A stretch of DNA of 64,000 bases from Mycobacterium sp. SM1 (GCF_018361265.1 NZ_JAFLNH010000005.1:1-64000), one strand, 5' to 3'. Shown: positions 51,164-60,313, counted from the first letter of the stretch. The notes: a model not told the origin generated them from the sequence alone. Numbers and translations: made by a program.

Positions 51164-52414
51164 ATGCTGACGGGGCGGCGGTTTCGGGTCGAGTTCACCG
51201 GTGAGCAGGCTGAGTTCGCCGAGCGGATCGGCGCGGCGTGCCGGGCGGTGTGGAACACCGGTTTGGAGCAGCGCCGCGAGTACCGCCGCCGCGGAGCGTG
51301 GATGAACTACCCCAGGCAGTGCAAAGAGTTGGCTGAAGCCAAGGCTGAGCATCCGTGGCTCAAAGATGTTCCGGGGCATTGCTTGCAGCAGACGTTGATG
51401 GATCTGGACCGGGCGTGCCGCCAGCATGGCACATGGAAGGTGCGGTGGCGTTCGGGGCGCAGGTGGGCGCCGTCGTTCCGGTTTCCCGAGGGCTCCAAGA
51501 TGGCCGTGGAGAAGCTCAACCGTGGGCATGCCCGGATCAAGTTGCCCAAGCTGGGCTGGGTGAAGTTCCGCGCCAGCCGCAGCCTCGATGGCGAGACTGT
51601 CCGTTCGGCCACCCTCACCAGAGAGGGTCGGCATTGGTTCATCTCGATGTTGGTCGACGACGGCCGCCAGACCCCCGAGATCCACCCGGTGCCGGGTGCG
51701 GCGGTGGGGGTGGATCGTGGTGTGGCGGCGGCGATCGCCACCAGCCACGGGGATCTGATCGACCGCCAGTTTGTGACCGCTGGGGAGCGTCGTCGTGTGG
51801 TGGCGCTGCAACGCAAATTGTCCCGCGCATCCAGGGGCTCGGCCAACCGGGACAAAGCTCGGGCGGCGTTGGCGGCGGTGCGGGCCCGCGAGCGCCGCCG
51901 CCGCCTGGATTTCTGCGCTCAGACCGCCCACCAGCTTGCTGCTACCAACTCCGTGGTGGTGATCGAAGATCTCAAGACCAAGCAGATGACGAAATCGGCG
52001 AAAGGAACTGTCGAATCGCCCGGGCGCAATGTCAGAGCGAAGTCCGGGCTCAACCGCGCCATCCTGGACAAAGGCTGGCATCAGTTCGCGTTGGCACTAG
52101 CCTCGGCGGCCCGCTATACCGGGACCACCGTCGTGAATGTGCCGGCGGCCTACACATCGCAACGCTGCTCAGCGTGCAGGCAAGTGGACCCGAAATCCCG
52201 TGAGAGCCAAGCGGTATTCCGGTGCACCCACTGCTTACATACCGAGCACGCGGATGTGAACGCCGCGAGGAACATTCTGGCCGCAGGGCTTGCGGTCACC
52301 GCCTGTGAAGACCAACCAAGGCCCGCGGGCCGAGCGCGGTCACCGAAGCAGGAACCAGCAGGAAACCGCGAGGAATTACTGCTCCAACCCAACGCTGCTG
52401 CACCCGCAGCATAA
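51164..52414 (+). CDS. tnpB: TnpB RNA-guided nuclease, 416 aa
   Basis: RuvC motifs VGVDRGVAAA (Asp), VVIEDLKTKQM (Glu) and HADVNAARNILAAG (Asp); zinc finger CSACRQ...CTHC. All catalytic residues present. Starts three bases after tnpA. Differs from copy 2 at only a few residues (Met/Val in FIS-LVDD; Asn-Ala versus Thr-Thr near the C-terminus). Confidence 0.93.
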   Translation: MLTGRRFRVEFTGEQAEFAERIGAACRAVWNTGLEQRREYRRRGAWMNYPRQCKELAEAKAEHPWLKDVPGHCLQQTLMDLDRACRQHGTWKVRWRSGRRWAPSFRFPEGSKMAVEKLNRGHARIKLPKLGWVKFRASRSLDGETVRSATLTREGRHWFISMLVDDGRQTPEIHPVPGAAVGVDRGVAAAIATSHGDLIDRQFVTAGERRRVVALQRKLSRASRGSANRDKARAALAAVRARERRRRLDFCAQTAHQLAATNSVVVIEDLKTKQMTKSAKGTVESPGRNVRAKSGLNRAILDKGWHQFALALASAARYTGTTVVNVPAAYTSQRCSACRQVDPKSRESQAVFRCTHCLHTEHADVNAARNILAAGLAVTACEDQPRPAGRARSPKQEPAGNREELLLQPNAAAPAA

Positions 52415-52707
52415 ACCGGTTGGAATCCCCCGGCTTCAGCCGTGGGGAGGAAGTCAAATGCGCGCGGTCGCATCACCTCGCCGGGCGGTTTCCTGGCGAG
52501 CCGGCTGCGCCGGCTGGACTGGCGGGCCGCCGGCCCGCCGATCGAGGGCGGCAGCGCCGCTGCCGCCCGCCCAGACCAGGCAACGGCGCGCAGCACACAC
52601 GAGCGCCCGGCTGCTGTCGCGGTGTAGTTCTCCGCGACAGCACCATCCGGTCGCATCACATCGGCCGGTTCTAATTACACAAAAACCCGCTGCCCAACCG
52701 TACTCAG

Positions 52708-52968
52708 GTGGCCCGGTTACTGGGTGCCCACGCTGGCCGCCTGGGGTGCATGCCCATCGGAGCCATCCCGGTTCTGCTTGGGCATCGCAACCACGTGGCC
52801 GTGGATGAGCAGCAGGCCGCGGCGCTGCGTGCCCGCGCGCTCGCCGAGGTCGAGCGCCGCAACGATCCGACGTATCGGGGTGGGCGTGATGTGGTGGTGG
52901 GCGCCTGTCCGCGCTGCGGGGTGCCTGGAGACACACGAGATACGAGGGTCTCCATGCCCCTCTCATAA
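52708..52968 (+). CDS. Hypothetical protein or fragment, 86 aa
   Basis: GTG start; frame open a little further upstream. ARLLGAHAGRLGCMPIGAIP, then HRNHVAVDEQQAAALRARAL and a CPRCG motif. Might be the C-terminal part of a larger gene cut by the IS. 52458-52707 shows nothing clear. Confidence 0.35.
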   Translation: MARLLGAHAGRLGCMPIGAIPVLLGHRNHVAVDEQQAAALRARALAEVERRNDPTYRGGRDVVVGACPRCGVPGDTRDTRVSMPLS

Positions 52969-53104
52969 CCATCGGTGTTTCAGCCAAACTTGGTCATGGC
53001 CGATTCTCCGGCTGAATGGCCCTGCTGCTATCCCTTGAGGTGCTACGGGCTGCCACTCATCGATTGCGGCTAGAGGTGGCCGAGACGCTCGATAGCATCT
53101 GCAC

Positions 53105-54685
53105 ATGCCGTTGACAATCGGTGCGGCCTTTGCGAACTTCACCATTATCCGGTCACTGGGTTCGGGGGCCATGGGCGAGGTTTATCTCGCGCAGCACCCG
53201 AGGTTGCCTCGGCGCGATGCGCTCAAGGTGCTACTAGCCCATGTCTCGGCTGATTCCGAGTATCGCAGTCGCTTTGAGCGGGAGGCGGATCTGGCGTCGA
53301 CGTTGTGGCACCCGCATATCGTCGGCGTTCACGACCGCGGCGAGGCCGAGGGCCGACTGTGGATTTCCATGGACTTCGTCGACGGCCTCGACGCCGCCCG
53401 GTTGCTCGCCGAACGGTTCCCTGCGGGTATGCCTCCAAACCACGTCCTCGATATTGTCACCGCGGTAGCGAGCGCGCTCGACTACGCCCATAAGCAGGGC
53501 CTGCTGCATCGCGACATCAAACCGGCCAACATCATGCTCACCAACGTTGATGACGACGGCGGGCGGCGAATCCTTCTAGGCGATTTCGGCATCGCGCGCA
53601 GCGTCGATGACATTAGTGGGCTGACCGCCACCAACATGACCCTCGGCACGCTCGCTTACTGCGCTCCTGAGCAGCTGAAAGGTGAGGATCTCGATGGTCG
53701 CGCGGATCAATACGCGCTAGCGGCCACGGCCTACCACTTGCTCACGGGATCGCAGCTCTTCCCGCACTCCAACACCGCTGTGGTCATCGGTCGCCACCTG
53801 ACGGCGCTACCGCCAGCATTGGCTGATCGTCGTCCTGAACTGGCCGCCCTCGACCCCGTGTTGGCGGTGGCGCTGGCCAAGGACCCCGACGACCGGTTTC
53901 CCCGTTGTTCAGATTTCGCGCAGGCGCTCGCTGAACACGCCATGAACCTCGGCCTGGCTTCCACCGCCGCGGCAACCGCGTGGGCACCCGCACTTGGCAA
54001 CGCGACAACTGCTGTATCGCCACCTCGGCCGCCCACAGAAGAGCCGCCCGAACGTGCAGGCTTGGGGCGCTTATCGAAGTGGTGGCTCATTGCCATATCG
54101 GCAGCGACCGTAGTCGTATCAGTCGTAGTCGGGGTCGTTGCGCTGGCCTGGGAGCCGTGGCAACGGAAGCAGCCAACCGTGACCGCATCATCGACTCCAC
54201 CGAAGTCGCCACCACCTATGTCGACCAGCAGTCCAACCGTCGCAAGCAGCAGAACGCCTCCGCCTGTGCCAGCAGCTGCACCACCGCAGCCTCATCCCCC
54301 AACAGGGCCGATAATCATCGCCCGTTGTTGGTACCCGGGCTCAGATCTAGGCGAGCGTCCCTCCGCCGTCGAGTTCGGGTGTGACGGCACTGGTGAGCTT
54401 CAAAACATGCATTGGACGTCCTGGGGCCCTGCGGGTGCCGATGGAACCGGTACAGCGGTGGAAACCAATTGTGTTCCCAGTTGCGCTGAGGGACAGCGGA
54501 TCGCTTACCCGGTCGTCGTGCATGCGGAAGGAATAATGACCGCGCCAGCTTCATGTCGGGCCGACTTCTCGTACTACAGCACCCTCGTCATCGCTTATCC
54601 ACAACGATCATCGGCATGGCAAACGAACATCACCTACAAGGGGATGCCCGCCGACCAGTACGAGGACGAACCGCGTTGCCACTAG
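53105..54685 (+). CDS. Receptor-type Ser/Thr protein kinase, PknE/PknF-like, 526 aa
   Basis: Kinase domain about 10-275: GSGAMGEVY, K41 in DALKVL, HRDIKPANIM, DFGIA, and GTLAYCAPEQ. All catalytic residues present. Membrane helix about 330-355 (WWLIAISAATVVVSVVVGVV), Pro/Thr/Ser-rich stalk, then an extracytoplasmic domain with Cys pairs. Could sense an envelope signal. Stands alone; no partner phosphatase nearby. Confidence 0.92.
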   Translation: MPLTIGAAFANFTIIRSLGSGAMGEVYLAQHPRLPRRDALKVLLAHVSADSEYRSRFEREADLASTLWHPHIVGVHDRGEAEGRLWISMDFVDGLDAARLLAERFPAGMPPNHVLDIVTAVASALDYAHKQGLLHRDIKPANIMLTNVDDDGGRRILLGDFGIARSVDDISGLTATNMTLGTLAYCAPEQLKGEDLDGRADQYALAATAYHLLTGSQLFPHSNTAVVIGRHLTALPPALADRRPELAALDPVLAVALAKDPDDRFPRCSDFAQALAEHAMNLGLASTAAATAWAPALGNATTAVSPPRPPTEEPPERAGLGRLSKWWLIAISAATVVVSVVVGVVALAWEPWQRKQPTVTASSTPPKSPPPMSTSSPTVASSRTPPPVPAAAPPQPHPPTGPIIIARCWYPGSDLGERPSAVEFGCDGTGELQNMHWTSWGPAGADGTGTAVETNCVPSCAEGQRIAYPVVVHAEGIMTAPASCRADFSYYSTLVIAYPQRSSAWQTNITYKGMPADQYEDEPRCH

Positions 54686-54904
54686 CCGCTTGGACCTGAA
54701 AAAGTCGGCGCGTTGATCGGCGGTTTGTTGGCGTTGACCTGAGACGTTGTCCTCGATGCCCGCGCCACGCCCACAACTCCGATCCCGCGCCCTATATACG
54801 GACAGCCATCGCCGAGTCCATCCTCGCCAAAGTCCAGCGCGCACGCAGCAAACTCCAAACACAAGTAGTTAGCCAAAGCTGAGACGGACCATTAGCAACC
54901 CGGT
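54686..54904. other. Gap with a possible transposase tail
   Basis: A plus-strand frame ending at 54882 reads APYIRTAIAESILAKVQRAR then SKLQTQVV, which may be the tail of a transposase. No start or other motif, so left unnamed. Confidence 0.3.
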
Positions 54905-55741
54905 TTAGGTCGACGCGCGCGCGTCGAACCATTCGAACATTTCGCTGAGAGCGCGGATCAGTCCGGTGGCAAGCATGACTGCGATTAGGCCGTTGTCATC
55001 GCGAAGGTGCGCCGTGGTCGCGTTATGAACGGTGACATGTCGCGAAAGCTCTTGCGGCTGCGGACGCCCGCTCTCCGGACTCCAATCGGTAAGAAATTTC
55101 ACCACCGGCGCCAGGGCGAGTTCGATTCGAAGGATATTTGCAAGGATTGCGGCATCCAGGTTGCCCGGTGTCGCTTGCCTCTTGGCGTTCGGATATCTGT
55201 AGTCGATGTTGGCTTTAATCAAGGTGTCGCACGCGACGACGGCAAGGGCTTGCGCGGCTGCCGCGTGACCGAGCCGATACACCGTGGCTGCTTCACGAAC
55301 CAGCCGCGCCTGATCTTCCACATTCGAGTGGATGTCCACGGCAAGAGCTTCGGCGCAGTCGTCAAGCACGTCGTCCTTGCGTTGCATCAAGATGTGGATG
55401 CGCTCGGGGCGATCTTTGGCGGCGAGGACGGGGGTGAAGACGTCGGCGCGTGGAACATACACCAGCGGAATGCCCTCGCCTTTGATGATCGGATAGGCAG
55501 TCGTAAGGTCGTTTCTTAGCGTCTTCGGCACCCAGTTTGGGGGATATTTTTGCCTGCGAAGATCCGCCAAGTCAACGAGTGGGAATTTGAGCCATGGAGC
55601 CTGAATCTCGTGGGGCTTGAAGGCTTTTGCCATTGATGCACTGGCCGAGGAATTGATGGATTCGATGATTGATCGAGCGATGTCGGATGCGTCGAAGAAG
55701 TTGCCGCCGAAGGAACCAGGTGTGCCAGGTGGGTGCATCAT
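54905..55741 (-). CDS. HEPN-like protein of unknown system, 278 aa
   Basis: N-terminal region unrecognised (PWLKFPLVDLADLRRQKYPP). Central part has LVYVPRADVFTPVLAAKDRP. C-terminal all-helical domain with paired helices and RHVTVH, an RxxxxH motif, then NATTAHLRDDNGLIAVMLAT, the HEPN RNase pattern. Four-base overlap with the upstream gene. Fits an abortive-infection or toxin role; no named family recognised. Confidence 0.55.
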   Translation of the reverse strand: MMHPPGTPGSFGGNFFDASDIARSIIESINSSASASMAKAFKPHEIQAPWLKFPLVDLADLRRQKYPPNWVPKTLRNDLTTAYPIIKGEGIPLVYVPRADVFTPVLAAKDRPERIHILMQRKDDVLDDCAEALAVDIHSNVEDQARLVREAATVYRLGHAAAAQALAVVACDTLIKANIDYRYPNAKRQATPGNLDAAILANILRIELALAPVVKFLTDWSPESGRPQPQELSRHVTVHNATTAHLRDDNGLIAVMLATGLIRALSEMFEWFDARAST

Positions 55742-56361
55742 GCCGCCCTGTAGTGCTCGCGCAATCGTCGGGTGTCGCGCGTGAAGCCGAGTGCTATGCA
55801 GTAAGTGACGATGAAATCAGCGTTGAGGCCAGCATCTTTCAGCCGGCGTATCCGCTGTTGCGTGATGTCTCGATGCCTTCCCCTTTTCGCGCCTTCGGAT
55901 AGGTAGTCGTCATAAAAGAGCATCGTCTTGAACACGTCGTGTAATTCGGCGTCTAACGGTGGTGTCGACTCGCCAGTTTCGGCGTTGAACGCCTGCACTG
56001 CTGTTGCCCATCCGAGAATGTTGGGCGCCGATCCCCACTCGAACACAAGCAGGCTGCTGTTGCGTGCGCGCTGCACGCAGTATGCCAGCGTTTCCTCGGT
56101 GGGCCATGCGGCGACAACGGGGCCGCCCCGGTCTTCGCGATCGGTCCGTGGGGATACCCATGGCACCCCAGCAGCCAATTCGGCGAGTATGTCGGGGTCG
56201 TTGATGAAGTTGTTGGTTATCTGCGGGGTGATGATGATTCGGCGATCGTAGCTGTCTTGCCAGTTAGCGGCGACCCACGTAGCCAAACGGTTCGCCGCCG
56301 AATCATCGTGACGTGCGCGAAACGGCATCCACGCCCCGCTGTGCTCGAGCTTTACTTGCAT
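55738..56361 (-). CDS. Unknown protein paired with the HEPN-like gene, 207 aa
   Basis: ATG 56361 (MQVKLEHSGAWMPFRARHDD) chosen; a frame to 56430 lacks support. Contains IIITPQITNNFINDPDILAE, FEWGSAPNILGWATAVQAFN and a basic C-terminus RRLKDAGLNADFIVTYCIAL. No domain recognised. Its stop overlaps the HEPN start (ATGATG), so the two are made together. Confidence 0.6.
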   Translation of the reverse strand: MQVKLEHSGAWMPFRARHDDSAANRLATWVAANWQDSYDRRIIITPQITNNFINDPDILAELAAGVPWVSPRTDREDRGGPVVAAWPTEETLAYCVQRARNSSLLVFEWGSAPNILGWATAVQAFNAETGESTPPLDAELHDVFKTMLFYDDYLSEGAKRGRHRDITQQRIRRLKDAGLNADFIVTYCIALGFTRDTRRLREHYRAA

Positions 56362-56819
56362 GAGGACAAACGTAGTCACATTGGGAACGGCGTGGTCGAT
56401 GCCGCCACGTGTTGCACACGGTGGATTCATCCCGCGCGCCAGCGGATTTCGCGACTGCGGGCTGAGTGTTCAGCTGAGAACCGAACCCGATCACCTGCGA
56501 CACCGTCTCGCCGTCCTCACTGCCGTGACGTTCGGCGGTGAGGGTCACGCCGACCACCACATACCCCCGGCCCAGCCACCTCGACGCGACGTCGTACCCG
56601 CTTGTCGCCCAGCTACTCAATCGTCTCGACAGAGCAGGCCCGCCCCACGACATCAAGGCGCGACCGGCGTCAGTGCGCATGCTCATACGGCCCGCCGACT
56701 GGCGCTGGGGGCAGCAGCCGAGGGTCAACTGATCCGATGAACGTGGACTCGCAGTTAGCGGTGGCGCAGCGGACCGCGACAACGCCCCGCATGTCGCGTT
56801 GGCCTGGCACAATGAATCC
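56362..56819. other. Gap without a convincing gene
   Basis: Open frames on both strands, none with start, binding site and motif. One minus-strand stretch (GYVVVGVTLTAERHG) may be a fragment of a larger lost gene. Confidence 0.3.
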
Positions 56820-57038
56820 ATGACCACCCGCGAGCGGCTACACCTGCTTGTTGACGCTATGGACGACGAGCAGGCCGAGCGTGCGCTACGCGCAGTCGAG
56901 CCGATTGCGCAGTCCCGCTCTAGCGCTGCTGACGCCGGTCGCCGACGGCTGCCTGAGTTCGTCGGAAGCTTCGACAGCGGACGCCACGACCTATCCCAGC
57001 GGGTGGACGAGCTGTTTGCTGACGGCTTCGGCCGCTGA
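56820..57038 (+). CDS. vapB: VapB-like antitoxin, 72 aa
   Basis: MTTRERLHLLVDAMDDEQAE then a helical stretch and DLSQRVDELFADGFGR, the VapB-type tail that binds VapC. Nine bases before the vapC start. The toxin is broken, so this antitoxin is now orphaned unless it guards another VapC. Confidence 0.65.
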   Translation: MTTRERLHLLVDAMDDEQAERALRAVEPIAQSRSSAADAGRRRLPEFVGSFDSGRHDLSQRVDELFADGFGR

Positions 57039-57047
57039 CCGGCCGTT

Positions 57048-57474
57048 GTGATCCTGGTAGACACCAACGTCATCGTGGCGCTGGCGGATCGGTCCGACAC
57101 AGCACACGAACTCTGTCGCCGCTGGTTGGAGGTGCAGGCAGGCTGACGAGTTGGCCCTTCCGATCACCGTCCTGGCCGAGGCGTGCTACCTCATCGACCG
57201 GTTCGGCGGTCCGATCGCCGAGGCACAGTTCCTCGATTCGGTCGGCAGCGAGCCAGGTCGTCAATTCTGCCCAGTGGACCTTACTGACGCCGACTTGCGG
57301 CGGATGTCCGAACTCGTCCGGCAATACGCCGATCGGCGGCTGGGCGGCACCGACGCCTCGCTGGTAGCAGTCGCCGAACGCCTCGGTATCACCACGATTG
57401 CCACCGTGAACCGCAGGGACTTCGACAATGTACGGCCTCGCCATGTGCCCGCGTTCACCATCGTCCCCACCTGA
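57048..57474 (+). pseudogene. vapC: VapC-like PIN-domain toxin, frameshifted
   Basis: GTG start, VILVDTNVIVALADR (first Asp), then an insertion of about four bases near 57135-57145 leads to a TGA. The other frame gives the rest: ITVLAEACYLIDRFGG (Glu), GGTDASLVAVAERLG (Asp) and NRRDFDNVRP. Removing four bases restores a normal PIN domain of about 140 residues. Confidence 0.75.
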
Positions 57475-57597
57475 CCCGTAAAACATCCGCCCCCGCCGTT
57501 CACCCGAGCGCGTCACGGCCAACTGCGAACTCGGTTACCCGTGTCGTAGGTGGCCAAGTCCCCCCTCGGGCACATCCGACGACACGACTCAAGTCGG

Positions 57598-57824
57598 CCG
57601 CGGGCCCGCGAGCGCCGCCGCCGCCTGGATTTCTGCGCTCAGACCGCCCACCAGCTTGCTGCTCACCGCCTGTGAAGACCAACCAAGGCCCGCGGGCCGA
57701 GCGCGGTCACCGAAGCAGGAACCAGCAGGAAACCGCGAGGAATTACTGCTCCAACCCACCACTGCTGCACCCGCAGCATAAACCGGTTGGAATCCCCCGG
57801 CTTCAGCCGTGGGGAGGACGTCAA
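57598..57824 (+). mobile_element. Internally deleted relic of the IS200/IS605 element
   Basis: Matches 51882-51945, then jumps to 52299 and continues to the right end at 57824, a deletion of about 350 bases inside tnpB. Keeps the entire 3' end (GAAGACCAACCAAGG to the right-end hairpin), the region that gives omega RNA. It is inverted relative to copy 2 at 58192. Confidence 0.8.
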
Positions 57825-58008
57825 GCGCGCTCACCGCCAGCGTCGTCGGCCACAGGCGTTGCACATCGGCTGGGCTGGCGCCGCACGGCACCAGCACTAA
57901 ATCCGCGGCGTCGATGGCGTCTTGGATGATGCGCGCCGACCCGGGCGGCGTGTCAATGATCGTTAGTTGTTGGTCGGGCGCGGCCAGCGGCGCGCGCGCC
58001 GGAATCAC
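57825..58008 (-). pseudogene. ParA-like ATPase middle fragment
   Basis: Minus strand reads QQLTIIDTPPGSARIIQDAI, then AADLVLVPCGASPADVQRLW, the Walker B region and following strand of ParA-type ATPases. Walker A and C-terminus are missing. Held between two inverted IS right ends. 58009-58191 is a GC-rich segment with no clear gene. Confidence 0.6.
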
Positions 58009-58234
58009 CGGGAACGGCAGCGGGCGGGCGGCCTCGCGGCGGCGCGGCGCTCACATGCCGGCGCCGGTGTGCCCACCACCACCACCGTCGCCGGCGGTGG
58101 TGGTGGCCGGCGGTTTGCGGGCCCGGGTGCGCGGCTCGGGGAAACCGGCGGCGCGGAGCTGGGCGCGACTGGCCCAGCCGCGCGCGCGGATTTGACGTCC
58201 TCCCCACGGCTGAAGCCGGGGGATTCCAACCGGT

Positions 58235-59485
58235 TTATGCTGCGGGTGCAGCAGTGGTGGGTTGGAGCAGTAATTCCTCGCGGTTTCCTGCTGGTTCCTG
58301 CTTCGGTGACCGCGCTCGGCCCGCGGGCCTTGGTTGGTCTTCACAGGCGGTGACCGCAAGCCCTGCGGCCAGAATGTTCCTCGCGGCGTTCACATCCGCG
58401 TGCTCGGTATGTAAGCAGTGGGTGCACCGGAATACCGCTTGGCTCTCACGGGATTTCGGGTCCACTTGCCTGCACGCTGAGCAGCGTTGCGATGTGTAGG
58501 CCGCCGGCACATTCACGACGGTGGTCCCGGTATAGCGGGCCGCCGAGGCTAGTGCCAACGCGAACTGATGCCAGCCTTTGTCCAGGATGGCGCGGTTGAG
58601 CCCGGACTTCGCTCTGACATTGCGCCCGGGCGATTCGACAGTTCCTTTCGCCGATTTCGTCATCTGCTTGGTCTTGAGATCTTCGATCACCACCACGGAG
58701 TTGGTAGCAGCAAGCTGGTGGGCGGTCTGAGCGCAGAAATCCAGGCGGCGGCGGCGCTCGCGGGCCCGCACCGCCGCCAACGCCGCCCGAGCTTTGTCCC
58801 GGTTGGCCGAGCCCCTGGATGCGCGGGACAATTTGCGTTGCAGCGCCACCACACGACGACGCTCCCCAGCGGTCACAAACTGGCGGTCGATCAGATCCCC
58901 GTGGCTGGTGGCGATCGCCGCCGCCACACCACGATCCACCCCCACCGCCGCACCCGGCACCGGGTGGATCTCGGGGGTCTGGCGGCCGTCGTCGACCAAC
59001 ACCGAGATGAACCAATGCCGACCCTCTCTGGTGAGGGTGGCCGAACGGACAGTCTCGCCATCGAGGCTGCGGCTGGCGCGGAACTTCACCCAGCCCAGCT
59101 TGGGCAACTTGATCCGGGCATGCCCACGGTTGAGCTTCTCCACGGCCATCTTGGAGCCCTCGGGAAACCGGAACGACGGCGCCCACCTGCGCCCCGAACG
59201 CCACCGCACCTTCCATGTGCCATGCTGGCGGCACGCCCGGTCCAGATCCATCAACGTCTGCTGCAAGCAATGCCCCGGAACATCTTTGAGCCACGGATGC
59301 TCAGCCTTGGCTTCAGCCAACTCTTTGCACTGCCTGGGGTAGTTCATCCACGCTCCGCGGCGGCGGTACTCGCGGCGCTGCTCCAAACCGGTGTTCCACA
59401 CCGCCCGGCACGCCGCGCCGATCCGCTCGGCGAACTCAGCCTGCTCACCGGTGAACTCGACCCGAAACCGCCGCCCCGTCAGCAT
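58235..59485 (-). CDS. tnpB: TnpB RNA-guided nuclease, 416 aa
   Basis: Same protein as 51164-52414 apart from a Val in FISVLVDD and Thr-Thr near the end. All RuvC acidic residues and the zinc finger are present. Confidence 0.93.
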   Translation of the reverse strand: MLTGRRFRVEFTGEQAEFAERIGAACRAVWNTGLEQRREYRRRGAWMNYPRQCKELAEAKAEHPWLKDVPGHCLQQTLMDLDRACRQHGTWKVRWRSGRRWAPSFRFPEGSKMAVEKLNRGHARIKLPKLGWVKFRASRSLDGETVRSATLTREGRHWFISVLVDDGRQTPEIHPVPGAAVGVDRGVAAAIATSHGDLIDRQFVTAGERRRVVALQRKLSRASRGSANRDKARAALAAVRARERRRRLDFCAQTAHQLAATNSVVVIEDLKTKQMTKSAKGTVESPGRNVRAKSGLNRAILDKGWHQFALALASAARYTGTTVVNVPAAYTSQRCSACRQVDPKSRESQAVFRCTHCLHTEHADVNAARNILAAGLAVTACEDQPRPAGRARSPKQEPAGNREELLLQPTTAAPAA

Positions 59486-59488
59486 GGT

Positions 59489-59887
59489 TCAGCGGTCCTT
59501 CTGTGACTCGACGTAGCGTTTGACCACCGACAGCGGGGCACCACCAACAGTGGCGACGAAGTACGAGTTCGTCCACAGCGACGGCAACCGTGACTTCAGC
59601 CACGGGAACTCTTCGCGCAGCACCCGCGACGAGCGGCCCTTGATGGCCTTCACCAGTTTGTGCACGCCGAACTGCGGGTCCACCTCCACCAACAGGTGCA
59701 CGTGATCAGGCATGGCCTCCATCTCGATCAACCACGCCCCCTTCTCGGTGATCACCTCAGCGATGATCTCCTTAAGCCGCTCCTCCATACGCCCGCCGAT
59801 AACTCGGCGCCGGTACTTCGGGCACCACACAACGTGATACGCGCACTGAAACGCGATATTCGCGTTCGTCCGCAACGTAACACCCAT
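59489..59887 (-). CDS. tnpA: TnpA Y1 transposase, 132 aa
   Basis: Identical in sequence to 50762-51160; HUH pair and catalytic Tyr present. ATG 59887. Confidence 0.92.
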   Translation of the reverse strand: MGVTLRTNANIAFQCAYHVVWCPKYRRRVIGGRMEERLKEIIAEVITEKGAWLIEMEAMPDHVHLLVEVDPQFGVHKLVKAIKGRSSRVLREEFPWLKSRLPSLWTNSYFVATVGGAPLSVVKRYVESQKDR

Positions 59888-60036
59888 ACCCGACAACAGT
59901 AGACAGGTTGCGCCTATCTAACGCGACGACACGCCAGAAACACGCGTGCCAGCGGCCACTTAAAGCCCACACTTTGACGCGCTCACCCCCAGGGCTAAAG
60001 CCCGGGGTCCGCCGCGCTACGTCCCCTATGGTCGTC

Positions 60037-60282
60037 GATTACCGCCGGGCGATGAGCATCGCCGCCGAGTTCGAACGCGCGCACGGCTTAACCCGCACGC
60101 GACACGACCCGGGACCCGGCGCGGCGGCGCGCGATCCGGGCCCGCGACCGCGCCGCCCACCGGCGTGCCGCGCAGTCACGCGATGAGAGGCTGGCCGCGG
60201 CGCGCGCGGAAGCCGAGCGGCGCGCCGCCGCGCGCCGCGCACGCCAGCGTGACCGTGGCCGGGAGCGCGAACCCTGATGCGG
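60037..60282 (+). pseudogene. Relaxase-like C-terminal fragment
   Basis: Reads DYRRAMSIAAEFERAHGLTR, a pattern of MobA-type relaxases where the next domain starts, then loses frame; a second frame gives a basic coiled tail (RDERLAAARAEAERRAAARR). Cut on the left by the IS. Assignment from pattern memory. Confidence 0.4.
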
Positions 60283-60313
60283 CTTCGTCCGTGTGGTGTG
60301 TGGCGCGGCTTGG

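Larger units (their letters stand above)
50605..52457 (+). mobile_element. IS200/IS605-family element, copy 1 of 2
   Basis: Left-end hairpin GGACCCCGGGCTTTAGCCCT (about 50640), tnpA, tnpB, right-end hairpin GGAATCCCCCGGCTTCAGCC to GTCAA at 52457. Nearly identical to 58192-60035 in the opposite orientation. Different from the 5.6-7.3 kb element. Left boundary approximate. Confidence 0.85.
58192..60035 (-). mobile_element. IS200/IS605-family element, copy 2 of 2
   Basis: Same structure as 50605-52457, opposite orientation. Right end at 58192 (GACGTCAA), left-end hairpin about 59985-60010. Interrupts an older region: a parA fragment on one side, a relaxase fragment on the other. Confidence 0.85.

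Noticed and set aside
56303..57100. 265-aa minus-strand frame over the VapBC start
   Set aside because: It is antisense to VapB, overlaps the 207-aa gene and has no coherent motif.
58568..59506. Plus-strand 312-aa frame inside IS copy 2 (and its mirror at 51143-52081)
   Set aside because: Antisense shadow of tnpB in GC-rich DNA; it is conserved only because the IS is duplicated.
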